Source of the DNA: a virus
Virus record (IMG/VR): IMGVR_UViG_3300017963_000640
Coordinates: 1-28,754 of that record
DNA: 28,754 nucleotides
Reading direction: 5' to 3' (one strand)
Part shown: piece by piece, positions 1 to 6,147 of the stretch
How positions within the stretch are numbered: position 1 is the stretch's first letter
Layout of the letters: every line of letters begins with the position of its first letter
Notes under the pieces: model-generated
What the model saw: only the letters and a program-made list of their open reading frames with translations
The model's database searches: none
Told to the model about the DNA's origin: nothing
Translations under genes and position numbers: made by a program

Positions 1-1
1 C

Positions 2-97
2 GCCGGAGTCTTTCAGCTTGGTTGGGTCTTCTGCACAATCATTGTTTTCTACTTCGGGCCGCATCTGATTCAATTCTTCTCGAAAGGAAAAGGCTGA
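2..97 (+). CDS. C-terminal fragment of a small membrane protein (5' end outside window)
   Basis: The reading frame is open from the window edge to a TGA that overlaps the next ATG (TGATG). The 31 visible residues contain a hydrophobic run (LGWVFCTIIVFYFGP) followed by a basic tail FFSKGKG, which fits the last transmembrane segment of a small inner-membrane protein with a charged C-terminus. It sits directly before a LamG-type late gene and near another one-segment membrane protein, so a lysis or structural accessory role such as holin is possible but not shown. The frame, stop/start coupling and composition support a real gene; its function is unknown. Confidence 0.55.
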   Translation, partial: AGVFQLGWVFCTIIVFYFGPHLIQFFSKGKG

Positions 98-846
98 TGA
101 ACAGTCCATTCAAGAATCCTATCTCTGCTCCGGTCAAGGCCGGTGGGCTGAGTGGTCGCGGTCCTCTCGGGGAAGTGACTTATGATTTCGTAACCGATGG
201 CCTTGCCGCTCATTGGGATCCAAACAACGGAACCTCGTGGACCGGATCCGGAACGCTGAACGATCTCATCGCAACCGCGAATCTGACATTTGGAAACGGG
301 GCCGCTGTCGCCGGTACTGCGCCGAAGTATGTGAACCTGGATGGCGACAACGATTCGCTCTACAATATCAACCAATCTATCCTCCAGGTCGGAACAGGGA
401 TCATCACTGTCTGCGCATGGATCTACCCAACTCGCGGATCAGGTTTCTTTGATCCGATCATTACTAAGCGAACCTCTGCGGGTACTGCCGGTTGGGAAAT
501 AGTTAATGGAGCAGGATCGCTGCGTGCTACGATTCGAGGAGGAACGACGAGAGATATATATGGGCAAACCTTGAGTCTCAACGCATGGCAGCTTGTTGGC
601 TTCTCTTACAACGAGACTACGGGGGCCGGTCGAATCTTCAAGAACGAAAGCATCGGATCTCCAACACCTGGAACCGGTGCAACAATCGATAGCACATCGG
701 CACAGCTCCAGGTTGGGGATCGCATGGGCGACGTTAACAACGACTACGCCGGACGCATAGGCAAGATGTTCGTCTACAATCGATTCCTGTCCACGGTTGA
801 GATCGTCACGAACTATCGTGCCACGAAAGCGACCTACGGCCTGTAG
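97..846 (+). CDS. LamG/concanavalin A-like jelly-roll protein, probable virion surface protein
   Basis: This 249-residue protein starts at the ATG coupled to the upstream stop; an in-frame start at 22 would overlap the preceding gene and has no ribosome site. After an N-terminal stretch rich in Gly and Pro come the usual LamG/laminin-G-like landmarks: a DGDNDSL segment (about residue 83), a beta-strand ITVCAWIYP, a GWEIVNGAGSL strand, and a final GRIGKMFVYNRFLSTVEI strand near residues 216-235. Such domains bind carbohydrate and occur in phage tail fibres, head decorations and other virion surface proteins. Its position at the end of the + strand late genes fits that role. The exact location on the virion cannot be told. 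Confidence 0.75.
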   Translation: MNSPFKNPISAPVKAGGLSGRGPLGEVTYDFVTDGLAAHWDPNNGTSWTGSGTLNDLIATANLTFGNGAAVAGTAPKYVNLDGDNDSLYNINQSILQVGTGIITVCAWIYPTRGSGFFDPIITKRTSAGTAGWEIVNGAGSLRATIRGGTTRDIYGQTLSLNAWQLVGFSYNETTGAGRIFKNESIGSPTPGTGATIDSTSAQLQVGDRMGDVNNDYAGRIGKMFVYNRFLSTVEIVTNYRATKATYGL

Positions 847-854
847 GAGGATTC

Positions 855-1004
855 ATGCAACAGCAAATGATTAAACAACCCATGACGCAAGCTGAGTCAC
901 TCTATCAGTTTGCTTCTGACTATCCAGGCGTTATCATGCTTGTCTGCGGAATACTGTTGGGCTTGCTGCTTATTCTTCTCAAAATTGTTCTAACGCGAAA
1001 ATAG
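855..1004 (+). CDS. 49-residue single-pass membrane protein
   Basis: It starts 8 bases after the LamG stop, with GGAGG four bases before the ATG. The first 24 residues are polar (rich in Gln and Met). Residues 25-46 form one clear transmembrane helix (VIMLVCGILLGLLLILLKIVL), and the end is basic (TRK). That is the shape of a small holin-like or spanin-like phage protein with one transmembrane segment. As the last gene before a terminator and the convergent early genes it could belong to a lysis cassette, but no endolysin is visible in the window, so function is inference only. Confidence 0.6.
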   Translation: MQQQMIKQPMTQAESLYQFASDYPGVIMLVCGILLGLLLILLKIVLTRK

Positions 1005-1022
1005 CCACCAGACAAGCGATCT

Positions 1023-1059
1023 AAAAAAAGAGCCCCTACCATACTCGGAAGGGGCTCTT
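1023..1059 (-). terminator. Intrinsic terminator between convergent units
   Basis: A GC-rich hairpin (AAGAGCCCCT at 1028-1037 pairing with AGGGGCTCTT at 1050-1059, 12-base loop) is followed, on the - strand, by a run of T (seven A on the + strand, 1023-1029). It closes the long leftward gene block. On the + strand the hairpin is followed only by TTCGTG, so it is weaker for the late genes. Confidence 0.8.
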
Positions 1060-1082
1060 CGTGTCTCCTGGCTTAACCTGGG

Positions 1083-1289
1083 CTACTTGGCTGCTTGATT
1101 TTTGATAGCCTGTACTTCTTCTTTCACTTCACCTACGGCATTCTTCACGGATTTCTCCACGATATCGTGAGATCTCAATATCTGTGCTTCGATTTCCGAA
1201 AACCGTTTCGTGTTGTTTCGGTAAATGAACAGGCCGCCGATACTTCCGACAACGCCACCAAGTACGAATGCAAGAATGATCCAACCCAT
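1083..1289 (-). CDS. Small membrane-anchored coiled protein, last gene of the leftward block
   Basis: This 68-residue protein starts at an ATG four bases after GGAGG. Residues 3-22 form an N-terminal transmembrane helix (WIILAFVLGGVVGSIGGLFIY), followed by a basic patch (RNNTKR) and a charged helical tail (residues 30-68) likely to form a coiled coil facing the cytoplasm or periplasm. It is the last leftward gene, 24 bases before the terminator. No family recognised; the shape resembles small phage membrane proteins including some lysis accessory proteins. Confidence 0.6.
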   Translation of the reverse strand: MGWIILAFVLGGVVGSIGGLFIYRNNTKRFSEIEAQILRSHDIVEKSVKNAVGEVKEEVQAIKNQAAK

Positions 1290-1301
1290 GTCTCCTCCTT
1301 T

Positions 1302-1595
1302 CTAATCCTTATCTTCGACAGCGACCTGGACCTTGCCATCGACTTTCCGGATTGAGTACGGTTGCTCTGACGGATCAAACCCGAACTGGAGTCCTACTTC
1401 CTCCCAGGCTTGCCGCTCATCTCTTGTGATCTCCTCCAGGCGATTCGCGTAATAGTTCAATGCCGTATCGAGCATCATTTTGGCCGCGTGCTTCTCGTAG
1501 CCAATCGTGTCAAAACGCTCGATCTGCTTTGCATTGAGAATCGCAGGATTCTCAAGCCCCTTGTACTTCTTCTGGTCCTTCGACTTTAATGCCAC
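1302..1595 (-). CDS. Hypothetical phage protein, 97 residues
   Basis: It starts at GTG (1593-1595) with GGAGG six bases upstream, giving a sequence beginning MALKSKDQKKYKG. It is hydrophilic and mostly helical (NAKQIERFDTIGYEKHAAKMMLDTALNYYANRLEEI), with a short possible beta end (YSIRKVDGKVQVAVEDKD). It overlaps the metallopeptidase-like gene upstream by 44 bases, and its start lies inside that gene. No domain recognised. The strong ribosome site and conserved-looking composition support it being translated. Confidence 0.6.
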   Translation of the reverse strand: MALKSKDQKKYKGLENPAILNAKQIERFDTIGYEKHAAKMMLDTALNYYANRLEEITRDERQAWEEVGLQFGFDPSEQPYSIRKVDGKVQVAVEDKD

Positions 1596-1896
1596 TGTTC
1601 GCCTCCGTCAATGGGATAATGGTTTTGAGACTTTGATACAACAGATGTGCGAAGGCATCTACAAAGTCCTCGTCGTTTCGCAGATCATGACGGTTCTGGA
1701 TATAAAGCACCCAATGAACCAACTCGTGGATAAAGGCTTGCTCAACGGTCTGCTTGGGAGCAGCCGTCGGGTCGATCCTGATTTCTTGACGTTGATAGTC
1801 AGACTTGCCATACATCTTCTCGTTGATCATCAGCTGATCGTCGAGGATAACAGTTACTTCGATTCCTGCCAGGGTAAACTTCTTTGGAATAATCAC
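1552..1896 (-). CDS. HExxH zinc metallopeptidase-like phage protein
   Basis: The start chosen is the GTG at 1894-1896, with GGAGG four bases before it; the longer open frame to 2046 would run inside the nuclease gene and has no ribosome site. The 114-residue product has an HELVH motif at residues 57-61 (zinc-binding HExxH), and E76 or D80 in NDEDFVDAFAHLLYQ could be a third ligand. This layout (short beta sheet, HExxH helix, then an acidic helix) is typical of the small SprT/IrrE-type putative metallopeptidases of phages. Whether it is an active protease, and on what substrate, is unknown. It follows the PD-(D/E)XK nuclease by 11 bases and is probably cotranscribed with it. Confidence 0.7.
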   Translation of the reverse strand: MIIPKKFTLAGIEVTVILDDQLMINEKMYGKSDYQRQEIRIDPTAAPKQTVEQAFIHELVHWVLYIQNRHDLRNDEDFVDAFAHLLYQSLKTIIPLTEANSGIKVEGPEEVQGA

Positions 1897-1907
1897 AAGT
1901 CCTCCGA

Positions 1908-2894
1908 TTAGAATAAAGGTTTTTCTTCGGCTTCTTCCGTCTGGTTTTCCTTGAGCCACAGAGGACAGACCGTGGCAGCCGCACAATACTTCATGCAACG
2001 CTTCGGAGGATCCACCCGCTTCTGAATCTCGTGGCTTTCTTCCCACCCTTTCTCTTTGATGTAGTCAATGCACATTTGCTCACCGGCCTTCTCATCGGGG
2101 AAGACCGCTGTTGCCTTCTGGCCGCCTTTCCGGATCACACACCAATCACGGAAGTTTGCCCATCGCTCCTTGTCGGAACACGGAAACTTCTGGGCAAGCA
2201 TTTCGTCAGAGAGCCCTTTGCCGTACTCGACATCCTTCACGCGGCTGTCGATCCACGCCTTGATTGCTCCCTCGTCCCAGAGAGGAATCGATAAGACAAC
2301 AATGGGGACCTCCGGATAACCCTGTTTGTAGGTTTCTCCTTCCTTCCAGTTATCGAGCATCGCGATGATCTCAATGCTTTCGATGGGCCAATTATTTTCA
2401 CGACAGAGCTGCGCGTAAATGTTCTGCTGAATCTCCCAATCAAGGAAGTCGCCCTTCATGATCTTGTAGACGGCGGTGTTTTTATAGTCCTTGATCTTAC
2501 CCGAGTGCCACCGATCCATCTTTCCTGATACACTCTTCCCTCGAACAACCATGTATAGCCGTTCTTCAACAACGCCTCCCATTGACTCGTGCCAGGAATC
2601 TTCCATGACTTGATGACCAACTGCTCCTTTGAAGGAATGGAATTGGTCGATAACGTCAAAGATCTTGAGCTTTCCAGTATCTCGATAGCGGCCTTCGAGC
2701 ACAGTTTTGAGTACAGGTTGGACGAGGCGGGAAGCACTGTAATCAGACTCTTCTTCTTCTGGATCATTATACCGGTCCTTCAGAATGGCAGCGACAACCT
2801 CTGGCGGGAGATTATGCTTGTTCGTATATTTCGTGACCCGCCCACGCTTGTCCTTGACCTCGATGATCCTGCTTGGTTTTACAAGTTTTGCCAT
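1908..2894 (-). CDS. RecB/Cas4-like PD-(D/E)XK nuclease with C-terminal cysteine cluster
   Basis: Starts at the ATG five bases after GGAGG (2892-2894), giving 328 residues. Signature residues of the RecB/Cas4 (PDDEXK_1) nuclease fold are visible: H94 in GAVGH, D127 in SGKMDRW, D136-Y-K138 in IKDYKNT (the D...DxK metal-binding core), and Q156 with Y160 in the QxxxY helix. The C-terminus carries C300, C304 and C310, likely iron-sulfur ligands together with an upstream cysteine, as in Cas4 and AddB. The likely role is DNA end processing or exonuclease activity in phage recombination. RusA lies two genes upstream, which fits a recombination cluster. Confidence 0.8.
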   Translation of the reverse strand: MAKLVKPSRIIEVKDKRGRVTKYTNKHNLPPEVVAAILKDRYNDPEEEESDYSASRLVQPVLKTVLEGRYRDTGKLKIFDVIDQFHSFKGAVGHQVMEDSWHESMGGVVEERLYMVVRGKSVSGKMDRWHSGKIKDYKNTAVYKIMKGDFLDWEIQQNIYAQLCRENNWPIESIEIIAMLDNWKEGETYKQGYPEVPIVVLSIPLWDEGAIKAWIDSRVKDVEYGKGLSDEMLAQKFPCSDKERWANFRDWCVIRKGGQKATAVFPDEKAGEQMCIDYIKEKGWEESHEIQKRVDPPKRCMKYCAAATVCPLWLKENQTEEAEEKPLF

Positions 2895-3008
2895 TGGTTC
2901 CTCCATAAAAGTTTGCCCTCGTGCCTCGCCAAACGTTGTAACCTGAGTCATCTACAATATGGTAGTGTGAGGCTCAGTACCCTATGTACCTTGACCGAGG
3001 GCAAATCG

Positions 3009-3323
3009 TTAAACTTCGACTTGAGATAGGAGAACCTGGATCCTCTCACGGATTCCGGCCATCCTCCAGTTAATTGTAGCGATCTCAGCTGCTAATGGAA
3101 CAGGAAGAGCAGGTTGCTGCTTGCCTTCTCCTCCTTCAGAGCATGGTTCATCTCTCAAAATCGGCCGCAGCTTCTCCCTCAAGCAGGAAATCATTTCTTC
3201 GAGATCATTCATTCCTCGATGCAACCGGTTAACCTCTGAGTTAATCAAAGGCTCTTTTTTCAGGGTTGCTTGCTTCGCCCCCATCGATTCTTGTTCGCAA
3301 CAATCTTCAGGATACATCGCCAT
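3009..3323 (-). CDS. Hypothetical phage protein with helical/coiled segments
   Basis: 104 residues, starting at an ATG preceded by AAGGAG (seven bases) and overlapping the RusA gene by 17 bases. The N-terminus has CCEQES. The middle is helical and charged (EVNRLHRGMNDLEEMISCLREKLRPILRDE), then a Gly/Gln/Pro linker and a second helix (AAEIATINWRMAGIRERIQVLLSQVEV). The pattern suggests an oligomerising helical protein. No family recognised. It lies between RusA and the PD-(D/E)XK nuclease, so a link to recombination is possible by position only. Confidence 0.6.
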   Translation of the reverse strand: MAMYPEDCCEQESMGAKQATLKKEPLINSEVNRLHRGMNDLEEMISCLREKLRPILRDEPCSEGGEGKQQPALPVPLAAEIATINWRMAGIRERIQVLLSQVEV

Positions 3324-3747
3324 CGTGTAGCTCCTTAACTAATACTCGCGTGCGCGGAATTTCGCTATAAAGCTTCCAGACCGTAAGGTAAGCAATATAG
3401 CTGTCATCGTGCCAAAAGATTCCGTTCAATGAATCACAAACGAACTTCGCAAGATTGTCTGTGTCAGGTCGGCCTGTATGGTAAACCGGAGCGGAGTCTT
3501 TCAGAAGGTGAGCGTTCTTCCCTGTTCGATAGTGTCCCTTCGGTCTGGGGAAGTAACAATGGATGTTGACTTCAAGAGGGACTTTGAATGGAGCTGCCGG
3601 TCGATGCTCCAGTGCTAGGGAGAGGAAGTCGGCCTTGTCGCCTTGGCTTGGATCCACTTGCCTCAAAGAACCGTTTCCCATGCGATAGGATCTGTGCCTC
3701 TTCAATGCTTGCGGATTACCAGGGATTTCAAAAACTATCGTGTCCAT
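3307..3747 (-). CDS. rusA: RusA-family Holliday junction resolvase
   Basis: Two ATG codons are adjacent; the second (3747) is chosen because it is correctly spaced from GGAGG and couples to the upstream stop in a TGATG overlap. The 146-residue product has the RusA core: an N-terminal strand FEIPGNPQALKRHR with its conserved basic residues, a FPRPKGHYRTGK segment, and the metal-binding region GRPDTDNLAKFVCDSLNGIFWHDDSYI, in which the aspartates of PDTDN and HDD match the catalytic acids of E. coli RusA. RusA dimers cut four-way DNA junctions, here probably to clear branched replication intermediates before packaging. Confidence 0.92.
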   Translation of the reverse strand: MDTIVFEIPGNPQALKRHRSYRMGNGSLRQVDPSQGDKADFLSLALEHRPAAPFKVPLEVNIHCYFPRPKGHYRTGKNAHLLKDSAPVYHTGRPDTDNLAKFVCDSLNGIFWHDDSYIAYLTVWKLYSEIPRTRVLVKELHDGDVS

Positions 3748-3971
3748 CATTCCTCCATCGGCACGAAGTTATCCTCGAAATACTTTCGAGCGACGTACCA
3801 CATATCATCGTGGTTCTTCGGGTTCCTGGCGATCATCCCGAGATCTTCAGCCGGATTATCAACTCCGGAAACACTGATGTTCGAGAGATCCTCACCAAGA
3901 ACGTATGGACGCATTTCAGCAATATTCGTCCGGCGATACTTCTTGAATGGTTCAGGTTTTTCTCTTGCCAT
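3747..3971 (-). CDS. Conserved small phage protein (PYVLGEDLSNISVS type)
   Basis: 74 residues, ATG seven bases after GGAGG, stop coupled to RusA. The core (RPYVLGEDLSNISVS followed by GMIARNPKNHDDMWYVARKYFEDNF) is a pattern I know from many unrelated phages, where it occurs as a short unnamed protein in early regions. No catalytic motif is visible. Its constant company with replication and recombination genes suggests an accessory role, but no function is established to my knowledge. Confidence 0.7.
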   Translation of the reverse strand: MAREKPEPFKKYRRTNIAEMRPYVLGEDLSNISVSGVDNPAEDLGMIARNPKNHDDMWYVARKYFEDNFVPMEE

Positions 3972-4320
3972 ATTTCTTCCTCCCGTTTGGACGCACTCCT
4001 TGTGCGTAAAGATAATGATAGGTCGGCTCTCCAGGCCGCCACTCTTGTCCCTTGTGAATGATAGGCTTATGCAGATTCAGCCGCTTGACTCCTCGCGGCC
4101 ATCCACCGCCACCACCACCTTTGCAACATCGAACCATATCCCGTTGATGCTTAAAGCAACCATGAAGATCGAATCGGGTGAGCAGTTGTCGGAAGTAACT
4201 AAGGTTAAATCCAAGAGTCCTTGCTGTGGCTGTCTTGGAGTAACCGAGATCTGCAAACCCTCTAACGACATCGACAAATGGTTCTCCATACTCTCTCCTG
4301 ACTTCGAGCATCTTGCTCAT
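3952..4320 (-). CDS. Putative DNA-binding protein with helix-turn-helix and basic tail
   Basis: 122 residues; the ATG overlaps the upstream stop (ATGA). Residues 10-50 (EPFVDVVRGFADLGYSKTATARTLG and on) read as a helix-turn-helix in which the GYSKTATARTLGF stretch is the turn and recognition-helix region. The middle has a C-C pair and a run of six glycines; the C-terminus is strongly basic (RPNGRKKYGKRKT). This fits a small phage DNA-binding regulator or structural DNA binder. The last 20 bases overlap the next gene. Specific target unknown. Confidence 0.6.
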   Translation of the reverse strand: MSKMLEVRREYGEPFVDVVRGFADLGYSKTATARTLGFNLSYFRQLLTRFDLHGCFKHQRDMVRCCKGGGGGGWPRGVKRLNLHKPIIHKGQEWRPGEPTYHYLYAQGVRPNGRKKYGKRKT

Positions 4321-4484
4321 AGGTCTTCGAGCTCAATAGAAATCGTAGTCAGCCGGTTTCGCATGTTGACCACTTCGATCCGGTACTTCTTCTCAATGCT
4401 TTTGTCTTGAATAATCTTGTCCAGGTGAGCTGAAAAATCGCACATCGCGTCGATGAGCTTACACTTCTCTTCGATTGATACCAT
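4317..4484 (-). CDS. 55-residue helical protein
   Basis: A short frame with a strong ribosome site (GGAGG five bases before the ATG at 4484) directly after the terminator at 4495-4537. It ends in an ATGA overlap with the helix-turn-helix gene, so the two are translationally coupled. The sequence begins MVSIEEKCKLIDAMCDF and is charged and helical, with no recognised domain. It is the first gene of a leftward unit that includes the DNA-binding protein and RusA. Confidence 0.65.
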   Translation of the reverse strand: MVSIEEKCKLIDAMCDFSAHLDKIIQDKSIEKKYRIEVVNMRNRLTTISIELEDL

Positions 4485-4494
4485 GATGTCCTCC

Positions 4495-4537
4495 AAAAAA
4501 ATGCCCCACGACTTTGAGGGGGTGGGAGTCGCGGGGC
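4495..4537 (-). terminator. Intrinsic terminator
   Basis: A near-perfect 10-base-pair stem (GCCCCACGAC at 4503-4512 with GTCGCGGGGC at 4528-4537, one mismatch, 15-base loop) is followed on the - strand by seven T (A run at 4495-4501). It ends the unit that includes the zinc-ribbon and winged-helix genes at 4582-5224. Confidence 0.75.
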
Positions 4538-4581
4538 CAATGTAGGAGGAACTTCTTTCCGGTATTGTCCCGCACTCCCTG

Positions 4582-4722
4582 TTAATTGTAAACGGTTATC
4601 TTCGCTCCGCAGCACTTCGAGAACAGTTTTCCCATGTTGCCGGTCGCTTCAAAGTCGGCTTCTGTGTTGCATTTCATACACACATAGACCGGCTCAGATC
4701 TCGATGATACCTTCCGCTGCAC
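4582..4722 (-). CDS. 46-residue zinc-ribbon-like protein
   Basis: The frame overlaps the end of the winged-helix gene by 29 bases. A GTG at 4722 with a weak GGGA site is taken as start; a GTG at 4683 or an ATG at 4677 are alternatives. The core CMKCNTEADFEATGNMGKLF is followed by a C-C pair, giving CxxC...CC, a probable one-zinc fold. The protein is typical of the many short cysteine proteins in this block. Function unknown; start uncertain. Confidence 0.5.
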   Translation of the reverse strand: MQRKVSSRSEPVYVCMKCNTEADFEATGNMGKLFSKCCGAKITVYN

Positions 4723-5224
4723 AGAGCCATTCCCAAAATCCTTGTCTTGTGTCATTGTTGGCTACCTCCTCCCGCCACTCCTCGATCTTTGGATGATCGG
4801 CCCAATACCCGTCAACGTCGTTCCCTTCGTAAAACTCTCTTACCTTCTTACAGGTACACTTCATTCTGCGACGGCGATCCCTGGTGATCGACCGGCTCAT
4901 TTCCTCCGGTGAGAAAAATTTCGTGGCCGCCATCACCCGCTGCTGCCGTCCTGCCTCTCCCGTCCTCCGCTCTCCGGTATCCCAGATGTAACCCTTCCTC
5001 ATGAGCGGTCTGAACCGTGGCGAGATCGAGAACGGCTTGTGACTTGTCACCTGGTCAAACACCTGGTCGGCAATACATCCTTGTCTCCCGTACTGAAGAA
5101 TCACAGCATAGATCTTCTTCTCTAATTCCGGAGCGTCAATCGATCTTGCTGCTGCGTGACTTGTGTCCGGATCCGTCGACCGTGCATACGCACCGTCACC
5201 ATAAAATTTACTTCGCACTCCCAT
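4694..5224 (-). CDS. Winged-helix-like phage protein with DTSHAAA motif
   Basis: The start at 5224 is chosen because GGGAG stands six bases before the ATG; a TTG at 5281 with a poorly spaced site would add 19 residues. Of 176 residues, the N-terminal half (RSTDPDTSHAAARSID, then EKKIYAVILQYGRQGCIADQ, then ISPRFRPLMRKGYIWDTGER) follows a pattern seen in phage and bacterial proteins that carry a winged helix: the DTSHAAA cap, a helix-turn-helix, and a short wing with the R-P-L-x-R-K-G-Y-I strand. The C-terminal half has a C-x-C pair (KCTCKK) and an acidic, aromatic tail. Probably a DNA-binding regulator. It is downstream of the structured intergenic element at 5521-5717. Confidence 0.6.
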   Translation of the reverse strand: MGVRSKFYGDGAYARSTDPDTSHAAARSIDAPELEKKIYAVILQYGRQGCIADQVFDQVTSHKPFSISPRFRPLMRKGYIWDTGERRTGEAGRQQRVMAATKFFSPEEMSRSITRDRRRRMKCTCKKVREFYEGNDVDGYWADHPKIEEWREEVANNDTRQGFWEWLCAAEGIIEI

Positions 5225-5247
5225 TTTTGACTCCCTTATCTTGTTAT

Positions 5248-5379
5248 CTACTCCTTTGGTGAGTTCATCGAGAAGGCGCAAAGACTCCTATCCCTAGAGC
5301 GTCTTTGCACCTGAACGATCTCATAGACTACTCCTCCGGAGCCGTCCATCGTATCGGCGATCTCAACATTCCTACACAT
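5248..5379 (-). CDS. Possible 43-residue protein
   Basis: The ATG at 5377-5379 opens a 43-codon frame (start MCRNVEIADTMDGSGG) that ends 23 bases before the winged-helix start, a normal spacing for this genome. It has no clear ribosome site, and the composition is only partly protein-like. Translation is doubtful. It is recorded because it fills part of a gap otherwise without genes. Confidence 0.25.
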   Translation of the reverse strand: MCRNVEIADTMDGSGGVVYEIVQVQRRSRDRSLCAFSMNSPKE

Positions 5380-5398
5380 TTGAGATTGGTCAGACTTT

Positions 5399-5417
5399 GA
5401 CCCGATATAGGCGGGTC
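5399..5417. other. Short inverted repeat (possible operator or hairpin)
   Basis: GACCCG at 5399-5404 and CGGGTC at 5412-5417 form a perfect 6-base-pair inverted repeat with a 7-base spacer, lying between the two tiny frames upstream of the winged-helix gene. It could be a regulator site or a small RNA hairpin. Confidence 0.3.
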
Positions 5418-5427
5418 GCGTCAGGCT

Positions 5428-5517
5428 CTAACCCTTCGACCCACCTTGAAGCTGTGACGCATCCCACAGTAGCTTCGATATGATATGTGCGCTGCCGTTA
5501 AATGTCCGACCACACAT
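5428..5517 (-). CDS. Possible 29-residue peptide directly after the switch-like element
   Basis: The ATG at 5515-5517 has GGAG seven bases upstream and follows immediately after the T run of the terminator at 5533-5595. The frame (start MCGRTFNGSAHIISK) ends at 5428. If transcription reads through the terminator this would be the first coding region reached, so it might be a leader peptide or a small regulated gene. Short length makes it uncertain. Confidence 0.3.
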   Translation of the reverse strand: MCGRTFNGSAHIISKLLWDASQLQGGSKG

Positions 5518-5520
5518 AAA

Positions 5521-5717
5521 AGTTCTCCAAAAAGAAAAGCCCCTCTAGGAAAGTTCTGACAGGAACGAGCACAAAGAGAGACTTGGGGCTTTTCTATTTA
5601 ATTTTTTAAGGTCTCTTTGTCGAACCATGTCCCTGTCAGAAGACAGATTCATGGTACTACAAAGAGAATCGTTTGTAAAGCGAAAGCCCCAGGGTCGGAC
5701 AGCCTGGAGCTTTCTAG
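5521..5717 (-). promoter_or_regulatory. Switch-like structured RNA element with alternative helices around a terminator
   Basis: Read on the - strand, the element contains in order: hairpin 1 (5703-5714 pairing with 5682-5693, 11 pairs with one mismatch), hairpin 2 (5659-5667 with 5612-5620, 5650-5655 with 5624-5629, 5642-5646 with 5633-5637: 20 pairs with two 3x3 internal loops and a 4-base loop), and a terminator (5585-5594 with 5534-5543). Alternative pairings exist: the inner strand of hairpin 1 (5682-5690) can pair for 8 bases with the left arm of the terminator, enclosing hairpin 2; and one side of hairpin 2 (5612-5641) can pair with 5554-5579 in the terminator loop (9 plus 10 pairs). 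These are the parts of an attenuator: terminator, antiterminator and anti-antiterminator. It lies after the gene at 5750-6004 and before the winged-helix gene. Ligand or factor unknown. Confidence 0.55.
5533..5595 (-). terminator. Intrinsic terminator within the switch-like element
   Basis: A perfect stem of 10-11 pairs (GAAAAGCCCC at 5534-5543 and GGGGCTTTTC at 5585-5594) with a long 41-base loop. On the - strand the stem runs into TTTTCTTTTT; on the + strand it is followed by TATTTAATTTTTT, so it may work in both directions. The long loop contains the segments that can pair with hairpin 2 upstream. Confidence 0.7.
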
Positions 5718-5749
5718 GAGCCTTCCGATGATTCGGATGGGATGCAGTT

Positions 5750-6004
5750 TTATTTTAGTCCAACAGCGTCCAATGTCAATCTTTTTATGACTTCACATTC
5801 CCTGGTACATGGATTTTTTTCTTTAAGGCGTGTGAGACACTGTTTCTTCGACATCGTGTTGTGCGTCAGCTGAACGCCGTCACTCTTCATTTCAGGACAG
5901 GCGTGTGTTGCGGTCAATGGATCCGGAAGATCTGGATTGATCGAGCCGTACTCTGCTTCCCAATCTGTGCAGAAGCAGTCCATCTTGTTGTATGCCCGGG
6001 ACAC
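5750..6004 (-). CDS. Cysteine-rich small protein, 84 residues
   Basis: The GTG start at 6002-6004 overlaps the stop of the upstream zinc-ribbon gene (TAGTG), with AAGGA nine bases before it. It has six cysteines: CFC near residues 10-12, C36, C56, and C66 with C70 in NPCTRECEVIKR. The spacing does not match a family I know, but metal binding is likely. It is the last gene before the structured intergenic element. Confidence 0.55.
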   Translation of the reverse strand: MSRAYNKMDCFCTDWEAEYGSINPDLPDPLTATHACPEMKSDGVQLTHNTMSKKQCLTRLKEKNPCTRECEVIKRLTLDAVGLK

Positions 6005-6147
6005 TACCGGCGATCCTTACATCTGCGCTCGTATATCTCAATTTTCTCTGAGATTCTTACATATGTCCCGCAGAGAAACTCTCTGATCCATGAGGACTTC
6101 GGCTTAGTCCTCTGCCCACACCAAGGGCAACTACTCATCATGTTCAT
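6004..6147 (-). CDS. 47-residue zinc-finger-like protein
   Basis: Starts at the ATG at 6147, seven bases after GGAG; two further in-frame ATG codons follow at 6141 and 6138. The first cysteine pair is in SCPWCGQRTKPKSSW (C7, C10), with later cysteines C26 and C43. The CPxCG knuckle is typical of zinc ribbons. Overlaps the upstream gene by 17 bases and is coupled to the downstream one. Confidence 0.55.
   Translation of the reverse strand: MNMMSSCPWCGQRTKPKSSWIREFLCGTYVRISEKIEIYERRCKDRR

Noticed and set aside
5282-5749. tRNA or other structured RNA gene
   Set aside because: No cloverleaf with a TTCRANNC-like T loop could be placed on either strand; the stems found are explained by the switch-like element.
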